64,000 nucleotides of DNA from Pyrinomonadaceae bacterium (GTDB lineage: Bacteria; Acidobacteriota; Blastocatellia; Pyrinomonadales; Pyrinomonadaceae). Positions 1 through 8,017 of the stretch are shown here, in pieces; within the stretch, counting starts at the first letter, position 1, and each line of letters opens with the position of its first letter. The position numbers were made by a program, and so were the translations under genes. The notes under the pieces were generated by a model that had not been told where the DNA came from, searched no databases, and saw nothing but the letters and a program-made list of their open reading frames with translations. Where the stretch lies: assembly GCA_021228405.1 (NCBI GenBank), contig JAJQRF010000014.1, forward strand, positions 58,403 to 122,402, read 5' to 3'.

Positions 1-2
1 AC

Positions 3-572
3 GCCGCCCGATTTGACGACATTTTTTCTCGGCGCAGGTTCGACGGGTTTTTTAACGAGCGGCGGCGGCGGAACATTCTGAGGGAGAACCTTTGATTGAT
101 CTGAATTGTTCGGTGTTTCGATGCCTGTTTCGTTGCCCGCGCCGTTGCGGTCGGAGGCTTTGACGGATGAAACCACGCCGTCCGTTTCGATCTGTTTTGA
201 AATTACGAACGGCGCATTCGGACGGGCTTTCTGCGTGTTCGGCACGGTCGAAATTTCCTTCGGCACTTTCGGCGATTCATCAAGCCGCAAAGTGTTTGTT
301 TGCCTGGTGATTACTTCGCTTTGTATTTTCGGAGCGTTTTTCGGCTGATTTTGTTCGGGCGGTTGCGGTTTGTTTTCGGGAATCGGGACCGGCGCAACCA
401 TTGTTGAGATTTCAAACTGATCGCCGCTCATCGAAATGTTTTTCGCGAACAAACTCCAAAGCACACCGCTGAAAGCCAGACTGACGACCAGAACAAAGGT
501 TGTTCCCAAAAATTTGGCGCGTTTCGCCGTTTCCGTTTTGTTATTTTTCGATTCTACCAATTGATCCAACAT
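3..572 (-). CDS. TonB-type energy transducer, N-terminal part (runs off the left edge)
   Basis: The minus strand is open from an ATG at 572, with an AAAGGAG-type ribosome site just upstream, to the window edge: 190 codons with no stop. The product has a short charged cytoplasmic start (residues 1-20), one hydrophobic segment (about 21-42), then a long Pro/Gln/Lys-rich stretch typical of a periplasm-spanning arm. The last visible residues, VVKSGGV, match the start of the C-terminal TonB domain often seen in Acidobacteriota (GGVLNGKA-like), so that domain probably begins just outside. TonB couples the proton-motive force (through ExbB/ExbD) to outer-membrane receptors such as the one at 53129-56488. 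The assignment rests on architecture and that short motif, not on the full domain. Confidence 0.72.
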   Translation of the reverse strand, partial: MLDQLVESKNNKTETAKRAKFLGTTFVLVVSLAFSGVLWSLFAKNISMSGDQFEISTMVAPVPIPENKPQPPEQNQPKNAPKIQSEVITRQTNTLRLDESPKVPKEISTVPNTQKARPNAPFVISKQIETDGVVSSVKASDRNGAGNETGIETPNNSDQSKVLPQNVPPPPLVKKPVEPAPRKNVVKSGG

Positions 573-649
573 ATTCTTTTTCTCCTTTTCTGTGCGGTGC
601 CAAACGCTTCGGGAAACAAGAAAAATTCACCCGCTCTTCAAAGACAAAA

Positions 650-683
650 CCCGTCTTCGGTAGTTTTAGACACCGAAAACGGG
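650..683. terminator. Imperfect hairpin between the TonB-type gene and xdhC
   Basis: CCCGTCTTCGGT (650-661) pairs with ACCGAAAACGGG (672-683) with one mismatch. It lies downstream of xdhC on the minus strand and upstream of the TonB-type gene. The T tract is poor, so a terminator role is only possible. Confidence 0.3.
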
Positions 684-760
684 AATTTGTTCCGCAAAAA
701 TAAAATAAATGATGAAAGAGTAAGCCGGTAAATTTTCGTTTATTTGAATCGGTCGCAATT

Positions 761-1732
761 TTAAACTTTCCCGTTTTTGACCGCGATGATTTCCGCCGCG
801 ATCGAAACGGCGATCTCTTCGGGCGTGTGCGAATTTATCGGCAAACCGACGGGCGTGCGGATTCGGGCGAGCTTTTCCTTGTCGAAGCCTTCTTTTTCGA
901 GCGACGAAAGCAGGGTTTTCATTTTCGCTCTGCTTCCGAGAACACCGAAATATTTGAAATTTTTATCGAAGAGCGCACGAATCACGAGCTCGTCGAATTT
1001 GTATCCGAGCGTCATCACGACGACATAAACATTCGCGCCCGATTCGATAAAATCGCCGATCTTTTCATAAGATTCGATGATTGTTTTCTCGTGAACGAAA
1101 TCGTTTTTCGCTAAAGTATTCAACTTTTCGCGATCATCGAAAAGTGAAAGGCGAAAATCCATCTTTGTCATAATTTCCGACAGCGCAAGCGCGCAATGTC
1201 CGCCGCCAACGATGAAAAGTTTGTTCTTAAAGCCGAGAATTTCCTCATACATAAACTCTTTTTCGCCCGTTCTTGAAAAGCGGAAATCAGGTTTTCGAGT
1301 TTCAACTTCACAAATTCGGAATTCGTGATGAGTAATTCGTAATTGAAGCGGTCGAAGATTTTCGAGCGTGAAAATTATGATTTCAACCGTTTCCAGATGT
1401 GAATTATCCAACTCGAAAAGAATCACGGTTTGCTTTCCCGAACAGATCATCCCGCTTGCATTTTCAGCATTTTTCCGATGAATTTGCTCGACGATTTCCG
1501 AACTGATTTTGAATTTTGAATTTTGAATTTTGAATTTTGAATTTTCGGCAAGCGCAACTTCCATCACGCCGCCGCCGATACTTCCGCGCATTTCATCGTG
1601 CGAAACGATCATCTTGAAACCCTGTCTGCCGGGCGAACTTCCCGAACTTTCGGCGACGATCAGCAAAATCAGCGATTCTTTTCGTTTTAGTTTATCAGCC
1701 GCAAATTGCCATAATTCGAGTTCTTTGCTCAC
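761..1732 (-). CDS. xdhC: XdhC family protein (molybdenum-cofactor insertion for xanthine dehydrogenase)
   Basis: 323 residues from a GTG start at 1732. The family matures xanthine dehydrogenase by binding molybdenum cofactor, promoting its sulfuration and handing it to XdhB. Visible signatures are the N-terminal SSGSSPGRQGFKM segment (30-42), SIGGGVME (51-58), a Rossmann segment with VGGGH (175-179) and the C-terminal PVGLPI...TPEEIAVSIAAE block (294-315). Residues 64-76 (NSKFKIQNSKFKI) are encoded by AATTTTGA tandem units and look like an in-frame repeat insertion. A second repeat-like stretch (about 131-140) lies in the variable middle. The gene is separated from xdhB by the oppositely oriented ridA-like gene, so it is probably its own transcript. 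Confidence 0.88.
   Translation of the reverse strand: MSKELELWQFAADKLKRKESLILLIVAESSGSSPGRQGFKMIVSHDEMRGSIGGGVMEVALAENSKFKIQNSKFKISSEIVEQIHRKNAENASGMICSGKQTVILFELDNSHLETVEIIIFTLENLRPLQLRITHHEFRICEVETRKPDFRFSRTGEKEFMYEEILGFKNKLFIVGGGHCALALSEIMTKMDFRLSLFDDREKLNTLAKNDFVHEKTIIESYEKIGDFIESGANVYVVVMTLGYKFDELVIRALFDKNFKYFGVLGSRAKMKTLLSSLEKEGFDKEKLARIRTPVGLPINSHTPEEIAVSIAAEIIAVKNGKV
1313..1348. repeat. Short tandem AATTCGTAATT-type repeat inside xdhC
   Basis: Copies of ATTCG/GAATTCG and TAATTCGTAATT lie within the coding region of xdhC and code for about residues 130-140 in the variable centre of the protein. They resemble the intergenic short tandem repeats elsewhere in the window. Confidence 0.45.
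1503..1547. repeat. AATTTTGA tandem octamer inside xdhC
   Basis: Five near-perfect octamers (TTTTGAAT phase) in a row, in frame, coding for NSKFKIQNSKFKI on the minus strand. The reading frame stays open across the insertion. Confidence 0.8.
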
Positions 1733-1865
1733 GAATAAAATCTATCATAGAGCATCACGGAAACATACAGAAACAAGTTTGATGCTGCTAAAGAAACAAA
1801 AATCGCCATACGGAAATTTCCTATTCAACGCAGTAATGAGCAAAATCTTGCGGATCAGATTTTTG

Positions 1866-1895
1866 TTGACTCCGGTTTTGATTTAAAGCTATAAA
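1866..1895 (+). promoter_or_regulatory. Candidate sigma70 promoter of the ridA-like gene
   Basis: TTGACT (1866-1871) and TATAAA (1890-1895) are separated by 18 bp, about 90 bp upstream of the ATG at 1988. Assigned by match to consensus only. Confidence 0.5.
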
Positions 1896-1987
1896 AATTC
1901 GTTACACTAAATTTAGTAGTCTATTCAATTCAAAATCAGGGTTGCCTGGTTTGACATACGCAGGTTTTGAAGAGGAGTAAGTAAAAG

Positions 1988-2374
1988 ATGCCGAAGAAAA
2001 TTATACATACTGAGAAGGCACCGAAATCACTAGCCGGATATAGTCAAGGTGTCGTTTCCAACGGCTTTGTTTTTGTTTCGGGGCAGGGACCGTTTGATGC
2101 CGAAACGGGAAATGTTGCGGGCGAAACGATTCAAGAGCAAACTCGGCAGTGCCTGAAAAATGTGGAAGCAATTCTGCAAGCCGCCGGAAGTTCGCTTGAT
2201 AATGTCGTCAGCGCGACGTTTATTCTCGACGATGAAAACGATTTTCCGGGATTCAATGAAGAGTGGGGACGGTGCTTTTCAATCGACCCGCCGGCGCGTC
2301 AGGGAGCTAAACTTCCGATACGACCGAAAGGAATGAAAATTTCCATTGCCGTTATTGCCGAAGTACCGGAATAG
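1988..2374 (+). CDS. RidA/YjgF/UK114 family enamine/imine deaminase
   Basis: 128 residues, with GAGGAG about 10 bp before the ATG. RidA proteins are small cytoplasmic trimers that hydrolyse reactive 2-aminoacrylate and related imines made by PLP enzymes. Visible family features are the SQGVVSNGFVFVSGQGPFD segment near residues 18-37, the QTRQCLKNVEAIL helix, and a C-terminal region ending KISIAVIAEVP. The Arg expected in the RidA active site seems present in the PPARQGAKLPI segment, although the spacing of the family signature is not perfect. The gene sits alone on the plus strand between xdhC and xdhB. Members near purine genes may act on their intermediates, but that is inference. Confidence 0.82.
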   Translation: MPKKIIHTEKAPKSLAGYSQGVVSNGFVFVSGQGPFDAETGNVAGETIQEQTRQCLKNVEAILQAAGSSLDNVVSATFILDDENDFPGFNEEWGRCFSIDPPARQGAKLPIRPKGMKISIAVIAEVPE

Positions 2375-2436
2375 TTTGATAGTAAATTGTGCTTAGATTT
2401 TTAGCCTGGTGTGTTACAGTTTCAAATTACATTATC

Positions 2437-4755
2437 TCAGCCGCTAATTTCCGAGTATAAATTCATCAAAACTTTTTCCGGCGTGAACGGCGCGTCAAAT
2501 TTCACGAAATTCTGTTTGTTAAAAGCCTTAACCGCTTCGCGGATGGCGAAATACGCGCCGATGCCATACATCAAAGGCGGTTCGCCGACGGCTTTTGAAT
2601 TGAAAACTGCCAAGTTTTCGCGCGAAGTTTCGAGCGGTAAGATTGCGATTTCTTTAGGAACGGAATAAACGTCGGGAATTTTGTAAGTCGAAAGCGCGTT
2701 CGAGCGCAATCTGCCGTCCGAATCATAGAAAACTTCTTCCATCGTCATCCAACCCAAACCTTGCACGATGCCGCCTTCGATCTGTCCGAAATCAACGCTC
2801 GTGTTCATCGAAGTGCCGAAATCGTGACAGCATTTGACGTAATCGACCTCGTAAATTCCGCGCAGACAGTCGACCGTCACGCCGACGATTGCCGTTCCGT
2901 AAACGTGATAAGCAAACGGATGACCTTTAGCGATCGACCAGTCGAAATTGATCCCTTGCGTTGCGTAATGCGCGTGTTCGCTCAGATTAACTCGGCTGTT
3001 GTAGGCTTCGTTGACCACCAGAAGCCAATCCAGACTTGTCGGTTCGCCGTTATAAAAGACGAATCCGTTTTCAAATGAAACGCCGCTTTGAGTCCCGCCT
3101 TCAGACGGTTTTCCCGCCGCGTTTCCGTTGGAAGATTCGACTCGGTATGCGCCGTCTTTCAGCATTTCCTGCGCGACGGCTTTCAGTCTTTCCAGAATCG
3201 TTTCGCAAGCCATCTGCGTGGCGCGTCCGTTGAGATCGGCGGCGGCGGAAGCGGCAGTCGGGCTGGTATTGGCGATGCGCAGAGTGTTCGTTGTATGAAC
3301 TTTGATGCGTTCGATCGGTTGGGAAAAAATTTTGGCGGCAACCTGCGCAATCTTCGTGTTAACGCCTTGCCCCATCTCGACCGCGCCGGTCGAAACGGCA
3401 ACGGAACCGTCCGTGTAAACGTGAACGAGCGAACGCGCCTGATTCATCGGCGTTTTCGTAAAGGAAATCCCGAAACAGATCGGCATCAGCGCAATGCCTT
3501 TTTTGACGAATTTGTTTTGCGTGTTGAATTCGTCTGCTTCTGCTTGCAATTTTGCAAAATCGTATTGCTGATCGGCTTGCGTCCAACTCGCTTCGGCTTC
3601 CGACTCGGCAATTTGTCCGTAAGGGAACTCGTCGCCGCTTCGGATGAGATTTTTTCTTTGAATTTCATTTTTTGAAACTCCCAATTTTTCCGCCGCGTGG
3701 GCGATTGCCGATTCGATTACGAACATTCCCTGCGGTCCGCCGAAACCGCGAAAAGCCGTGTTCGGCGGCAGATTCGTTTTGCAGGAATAAGCGGTCGCCG
3801 ATACATTCGGGATGAAATATGAATTCGTGCAGTGAAAAAGCGTGCGTTCGAGAACGGGCAAAGACAGATCGCAAGCCGCTCCCGCGTTTTGATAAAACTT
3901 TGCTTGATAGGCGACAATCTTCAAATCTTTGTCCAAACCGATCCGGTAATCAGCCGAATAAGGATGCCGTTTGCCCGTCATCCGCATATCTTCCATCCGG
4001 TGAAGCGCATATTTGACGGGTTTTTTCGTCAATTGTGTGGCAACGGCGCAAAGTGCTGACCAGGCGTTTGCCTGATCTTCTTTGCCGCCGAAACCGCCGC
4101 CCAAGCGAGTTACGTCAACTTCGATCTGGTGCATCGGAATCGCCGTGACACGCGAAACGGCGCGTTGCACCGCCGTCGGTCCTTGCGTCGAAGAATATAT
4201 TTTCAAACCGCCCTGTTCGGTCGGAATCGTGTATGCGCCCTGCGTTTCGATATACAGATGCTCTTGCCCGTTGACATCGGCGCGACCTTCAAAAACGTGT
4301 TCGCAGGTCGCAAAAGCCTTTTCCGCGTCGCCTAGTCTGAAATGTTTCGGCGGCGCGATCAATTCGTTTTTCGCCTGTGCTTCGCGCTCGTCGGTGACGA
4401 TTTCGAGCGGGTCGATCTCCGCCTTGATGAGTTTTGCCGCCGCGTGCGCTTGTTCTTCGGTTTCCGCCAGAACGAGCGCGACCGGCATTCCGCAAAAATG
4501 AACTTCTTCGTCTGCCAGAAGCGGTTCATCGGGCAAAATCCCGCCGATCTGATTTTCGCCGATCAAATCTTTCGCCGTGATAACTCTTACGACACCGTCC
4601 GCTTTTTCCGCTTCGGAAATATCGACGTTTTTCAATTTCCCGTGTGCGATCGGCGAATCATAAACACAAGCGAAAAGCGTTCCCTGCAAAAGCGGAACGT
4701 CATCCAGATAAACCGATTCGCCGCGAACGTGCGATTTTGAATCTACATTTTTCAT
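2437..4755 (-). CDS. xdhB: Xanthine dehydrogenase, molybdopterin-binding subunit
   Basis: 772 residues. This is the catalytic subunit that binds the molybdenum cofactor and hydroxylates hypoxanthine and xanthine to urate. Conserved segments are visible in order: the a/b hammerhead domain (about 1-120), GGGFGGKE (219-226), FRGFGGPQG (335-343), GAVEMGQG (457-464), and near the C terminus KAVGEPPL, whose Glu is the catalytic base in the family. The length agrees with the two-subunit bacterial type. The ATG lies 3 bp after the stop of the upstream DUF695-RraB gene, so the three genes xdhA, DUF695-RraB and xdhB form one operon read leftward. Electrons pass to the iron-sulfur/FAD subunit XdhA. Confidence 0.95.
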   Translation of the reverse strand: MKNVDSKSHVRGESVYLDDVPLLQGTLFACVYDSPIAHGKLKNVDISEAEKADGVVRVITAKDLIGENQIGGILPDEPLLADEEVHFCGMPVALVLAETEEQAHAAAKLIKAEIDPLEIVTDEREAQAKNELIAPPKHFRLGDAEKAFATCEHVFEGRADVNGQEHLYIETQGAYTIPTEQGGLKIYSSTQGPTAVQRAVSRVTAIPMHQIEVDVTRLGGGFGGKEDQANAWSALCAVATQLTKKPVKYALHRMEDMRMTGKRHPYSADYRIGLDKDLKIVAYQAKFYQNAGAACDLSLPVLERTLFHCTNSYFIPNVSATAYSCKTNLPPNTAFRGFGGPQGMFVIESAIAHAAEKLGVSKNEIQRKNLIRSGDEFPYGQIAESEAEASWTQADQQYDFAKLQAEADEFNTQNKFVKKGIALMPICFGISFTKTPMNQARSLVHVYTDGSVAVSTGAVEMGQGVNTKIAQVAAKIFSQPIERIKVHTTNTLRIANTSPTAASAAADLNGRATQMACETILERLKAVAQEMLKDGAYRVESSNGNAAGKPSEGGTQSGVSFENGFVFYNGEPTSLDWLLVVNEAYNSRVNLSEHAHYATQGINFDWSIAKGHPFAYHVYGTAIVGVTVDCLRGIYEVDYVKCCHDFGTSMNTSVDFGQIEGGIVQGLGWMTMEEVFYDSDGRLRSNALSTYKIPDVYSVPKEIAILPLETSRENLAVFNSKAVGEPPLMYGIGAYFAIREAVKAFNKQNFVKFDAPFTPEKVLMNLYSEISG

Positions 4756-4758
4756 TCG

Positions 4759-5526
4759 TTAATCTCTGACGATAAAGGTTTCCCAACCGTCGTAATTGCC
4801 GTTAAATTCCTGCGCTTTTTGCCATAAATACATTACATATTCATTGACGCTTTCATAATCTACTTTATCAATTCTTGATAGCTGTAAAGAGAAAGGCGAA
4901 TCGCCGAAATTGGTTTTGTCTTTGTTCACAATTTCAAAATTATTTCCTTCAATCGATTTTAAAAAGTTTTCCCTGTCATCCCCGGTTTGAAAATATATCC
5001 AATGATCTACTTGCCTTTCCTTCTGCAAGTTGTCGCCGTGACTTTCAATATTTTCAACGACTCGACCATTTTGAATAACCTGCATTTCAAACGGTGAAGG
5101 ATATAGAACTTCAAAATAAGCACGCCAATCCTTTTCTTCTTTAATACTGTATTCAAACCGGTAATCAGGAAAATTGTGTTTTAATTTGTCGATCGTATCT
5201 TGAATTTTTTCCGAGGTGCTTGAATAAAAATAACTTAAAATTTTACCGCCGTATTTTAATCGTCCAGCATAAATCGAATCAAATTCTTTATTAATTGATT
5301 CTATGAAATAATCTTCAATTTTATTGAGAACATCACTTTCTTCGTTTGAAGAAAGTCCATCTTTTCCCGGATTATTCATAAAAGTCGTAACAGTTATGAG
5401 ATAAGATTTTGACTCGATCGGAGCCATATTTGTATAGCCCAGATCAACCAATACCGAACCGATTTCATCTTCATTGCAGGTGCAAAAATAAACTGCCCAA
5501 TCCTCTTGATAGTTTTCGGTTTCCAT
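4759..5526 (-). CDS. DUF695-RraB two-domain protein inside the xdh operon
   Basis: 255 residues. The first half (about 1-140, beginning EDWAVYFCTCNEDEIGSVLVDLG) looks like DUF695; the second half (about 165-255, WIYFQTGDDRENF to GNYDGWETFIV) looks like RraB, the family named for an inhibitor of RNase E. It has no known link to purine oxidation, yet it lies between xdhA (9-bp gap) and xdhB (3-bp gap). Its codon use is visibly richer in A/T than both neighbours, suggesting later insertion of a cassette into the operon. RraB acts in trans on ribonucleases in Enterobacteria; whether it does so here is unknown. Domain names are from recognition of sequence patterns. Confidence 0.75.
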   Translation of the reverse strand: METENYQEDWAVYFCTCNEDEIGSVLVDLGYTNMAPIESKSYLITVTTFMNNPGKDGLSSNEESDVLNKIEDYFIESINKEFDSIYAGRLKYGGKILSYFYSSTSEKIQDTIDKLKHNFPDYRFEYSIKEEKDWRAYFEVLYPSPFEMQVIQNGRVVENIESHGDNLQKERQVDHWIYFQTGDDRENFLKSIEGNNFEIVNKDKTNFGDSPFSLQLSRIDKVDYESVNEYVMYLWQKAQEFNGNYDGWETFIVRD

Positions 5527-5535
5527 ATAATTTTT

Positions 5536-6957
5536 TTACTGAATATTCGCTTTGAATAATTCAACAAAGTGCGCCGTGAATAATTGTCTTAAAAGCAGTC
5601 TTTTGTATTCCGCCGAACCGCGCACGTCCGGGATCGGCGAAATTTCGGTTTGAATGATTTCGTTTGCCTGCGCGATTGTTTCCGCGCTGATTTCTTTTCC
5701 TTTCAAGAATTCCGAAGTTTTTCGCAGGTAAAGCGGCGTGGCGAAAACTCCGCCGGCGGAAACGTGCGCGTGTTCGATAACATCGCCCGACATTTTCAAA
5801 CTTATTGCGGTGTTGACCGAAGCGATGTCGAGATACGTTCGTTTGCAGACCTTTTCAAAATTGAAATGCGTGAAGTCTTTTCGGAAACGGATTTTCGAGA
5901 TGAATTCATCTTCCCGCTTTGCCAGTTGTTTGTAGCCGAGATAGAAATCCTTGAGCGGAAGCGTGCGGGTCGAAGATCGTGCGTCCGACAATTCGATTTC
6001 CGCGTCCAGAGCCAGAAACCAGGCGGTCATATCGCCGATCGGCGAAGCATTGACGAAGTTTCCGGCAAGCGTCGCCATATTGCGGATCGGCGTTGACGAA
6101 ACGAGCTTGAGATGTTTGTAAAGATTCGGAAAAAGACGATTGAAAACGTCTGATTCGAGCAGATCGGTAACGACGACCGATGCGCCGAGTTCGATAAATT
6201 CGTCGGTTTCATTGATAAATCTCAAAGCCGCACTGTCGAAAAGATTTTCCGTGTCCGCATAAACCATTTCTTCGGGACGCTGAACGTAGAGATCGGTGCC
6301 GCCGCTTAGGAATTTTGGATTTTGAATTCCGGGCTCCGGATTGCGGTTGGAAGAATTTGCAATTTGGAACCTGGAATTTAAAATTTCCGATAATCTTTCT
6401 TTGATGTTCGCAAAATATTCGGGAACGATTTCGTTTCCGATTGCCGAATGAATCTCCGCATCACCGTTTCTGCGCGCCGCCGTGCCGCACAAACTCAAAG
6501 CCGCGCGTTCGATGGATTTATAGCCGGTGCATCGGCAGATGTTGCCGTCGATGGCGGAAATTGCCGCCTCGTTCGTTTTCGGCGTATCGTCGATGCAGAA
6601 ATTTGTCAGCGACATCACGAAACCGACCGTGCAGAAACCGCATTGCGTTCCCGATGTTTCGACCATCGCGCTTTGCACGGGCGTAAGCCCGCCGTCATCG
6701 CGGTTGATACCTTCGACGGTGACAATGTGTTTGCCGTCCGCGTTTGAAATCGGCATCAGGCACGAAGTCATCGTGCGGTATTTCAATTTTTCGCCCGCCA
6801 ATTCACCGACCAGAATCGTGCACGCGCCGCAGTCACCTTCGCGGCATCCGATCTTCGTGCCTTTCAGGTTTTTGTGATAACGCACAAAATCCAAAACCGT
6901 CGTGCCTTTCGGCAGTGCGGTTTCGACGCTCTGATTATTCAAAATAAACTTAATCAT
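5536..6957 (-). CDS. xdhA: Xanthine dehydrogenase, 2Fe-2S and FAD subunit
   Basis: 473 residues. The N-terminal ferredoxin-like 2Fe-2S domain has C38, C43, C46 and C66; the second, helical 2Fe-2S domain has C106, C109, C141 and C143. An FAD-binding domain follows, with SGGTDL (218-222) and STPIRNMATLAGN. The subunit carries electrons from the molybdenum site to NAD+. Residues 194-215, just before the FAD motif, are Asn/Pro-rich and encoded by short tandem repeat DNA (6307-6390), apparently an in-frame insertion in the linker between domains. Directly upstream of the ATG lies a perfect 27-bp inverted repeat (6966-7029) and there is no recognisable Shine-Dalgarno sequence. Confidence 0.94.
   Translation of the reverse strand: MIKFILNNQSVETALPKGTTVLDFVRYHKNLKGTKIGCREGDCGACTILVGELAGEKLKYRTMTSCLMPISNADGKHIVTVEGINRDDGGLTPVQSAMVETSGTQCGFCTVGFVMSLTNFCIDDTPKTNEAAISAIDGNICRCTGYKSIERAALSLCGTAARRNGDAEIHSAIGNEIVPEYFANIKERLSEILNSRFQIANSSNRNPEPGIQNPKFLSGGTDLYVQRPEEMVYADTENLFDSAALRFINETDEFIELGASVVVTDLLESDVFNRLFPNLYKHLKLVSSTPIRNMATLAGNFVNASPIGDMTAWFLALDAEIELSDARSSTRTLPLKDFYLGYKQLAKREDEFISKIRFRKDFTHFNFEKVCKRTYLDIASVNTAISLKMSGDVIEHAHVSAGGVFATPLYLRKTSEFLKGKEISAETIAQANEIIQTEISPIPDVRGSAEYKRLLLRQLFTAHFVELFKANIQ
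6307..6390. repeat. Short tandem repeat tract inside xdhA
   Basis: Runs such as GGAATTTTGGATTTTGAATT and CAATTTGGAACCTGGAATTT lie in the coding region. They code for the Asn/Pro-rich linker at residues 194-215 and resemble the ATCCAAA-type intergenic tracts. Confidence 0.6.
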
Positions 6958-6965
6958 AGATAGCT

Positions 6966-7029
6966 GATAGTTGATAATCGATAATTGATAATGTGGAAAA
7001 TTATTATCAATTATCGATTATCAACTATC
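6966..7029. repeat. Perfect 27-bp inverted repeat of tandem TTGATAATC units
   Basis: The left arm 6966-6992 and right arm 7003-7029 are exact reverse complements around a 10-nt loop. Each arm is itself made of TTGATAAT/CGATAATTGATAAT units. It fills the gap between the YdcZ-type gene and xdhA, abutting the xdhA start. It could act as a processed hairpin or terminator, but has no T tract of its own. Confidence 0.9.
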
Positions 7030-7037
7030 CATTAAAA

Positions 7038-7496
7038 TTAAAACTTTCTAATTAAGATCACGCCCGACGTAATCAAAACTGCGCCGAGGACGCGCCAGAG
7101 GTTGAGCGGCTTTTCGGGAACGCCGAGCCATCCGAAATGGTCGATTATCAAAGTTACGAGCATTTGCCCGCTGATCGCCAGCCCGAACGAAAGCGCGACA
7201 CCGATGCGCGGCACGATCAATGCCATCACGGAAACGAAAAACGCGCCCAGAAATCCGCCGATCCACGCCACCAGCGGAGCCTCCTTCGCGTTCACCATAT
7301 TTCCGAGTGGAACGCCCGTCAAAACCATATAAAGAAAAAGCGCGACCGTGCCGACCGCAAACGAAATAAACGCCGCCGTGATCGGGTTTTGCGTGTAAAG
7401 CGCGAGCTTGCCGTTAACGGTCGCCTGCGTCGGCATCGCCATTCCCGCGAGAATCGCCAGAATGATGAAAAAATAATTATTGAAAAATGAACTCAT
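7038..7496 (-). CDS. YdcZ/DUF606-type DMT membrane transporter
   Basis: 152 residues with five predicted membrane segments: residues about 10-30, 37-58, 76-98, 102-124 and 132-150. The segments AGMAMPTQATVNGKLA, PITAAFISFAVGT and WRVLGAVLITSGVILI fit the half-sized YdcZ (DUF606) family of the drug/metabolite transporter clan, which dimerises to form a pore. Substrates of this family are mostly unknown. The gene precedes xdhA by 80 bp of hairpin DNA in the same direction, so it may be cotranscribed with the xanthine dehydrogenase operon; a role in moving purines or their products is only a guess from position. Confidence 0.8.
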   Translation of the reverse strand: MSSFFNNYFFIILAILAGMAMPTQATVNGKLALYTQNPITAAFISFAVGTVALFLYMVLTGVPLGNMVNAKEAPLVAWIGGFLGAFFVSVMALIVPRIGVALSFGLAISGQMLVTLIIDHFGWLGVPEKPLNLWRVLGAVLITSGVILIRKF

Positions 7497-7554
7497 TATC
7501 TACGCTTGGTAAATTTTATAAAAATTATAGCAAAATCGAATTTTATTGAATGAA

Positions 7555-7890
7555 AACTCGATTACAAGATGTCTGAACTCGATTACAGGACAATGAAACC
7601 CGATTACAGGATGTCTAAACTCAGTTTACACTTCTCTAAACTCGATTACAGGATGCCTGAACTCGATTGCAGGAAGTGTAAACTCGATTCGAGGTTCTCT
7701 AAACTCGATTATAAGATGTCTGAACTTAGTTTTTACTTCTCTAAACTCGATTCAAGGTTCTCTAAACCCGATTCACACTTCCTAAAACCCGGTTCGAGGT
7801 TCCTGAAACTCAATTGAGGGAAGCCTAAACTCTTCTCAAGCTTCCTTAATTGAAGTTTAAGGAAGCTTAAACTCTTCTCAAGACAGCCTA
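7555..7890. repeat. Array A: 16 degenerate units of exactly 21 bp
   Basis: Every unit begins at 7555+21n. The consensus is close to AACTCGATTACAGGATGTCT plus A. Units 1-12 are of one type; units 13-16 drift to AACTCTTCTCAAG-type, and AAGCTTCC (7838-7845) pairs with GGAAGCTT (7861-7868). No spacing error occurs in 336 bp, although single units differ at up to half their positions. One forward frame is open for 82 codons and reads as heptapeptides of the SKLDYRM type, but it has no ribosome site and stops before unit 14. It fills most of the 521-bp gap between the YdcZ-type gene and guaD. Confidence 0.95.
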
Positions 7891-7946
7891 AGCATTAAAT
7901 AAAACCATTGAAACTGATAAGTTTCGTATAAAGGTTCCCAAAGAGG

Positions 7947-8002
7947 ACAAATAGGACAGCGTAGGGTTTCGCTACGCTATCTGATTTGTCGCTTTCACCG
8001 AC
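7947..8002. repeat. Hairpin repeat GCGTAGGG...GATTTGTCGCTTTCA
   Basis: AGCGTAG (7959-7965) and CTACGCT (7973-7979) can pair. The reverse complement matches the tract at about 21508-21540 (TGAAAGCGACAGATATGATAGCGTAGGG), so two copies of one dispersed family are in the window. This one lies just 3' of guaD and could end its transcript. Confidence 0.5.
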
Positions 8003-8017
8003 TACTAAAGAATCAGT

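Noticed and set aside
7569..7817. 82-codon forward frame of heptapeptide repeats in array A
   Set aside because: It is open because the unit length is a multiple of three; no ribosome site, no continuing domain, and it stops before the array does. Kept as repeat only.
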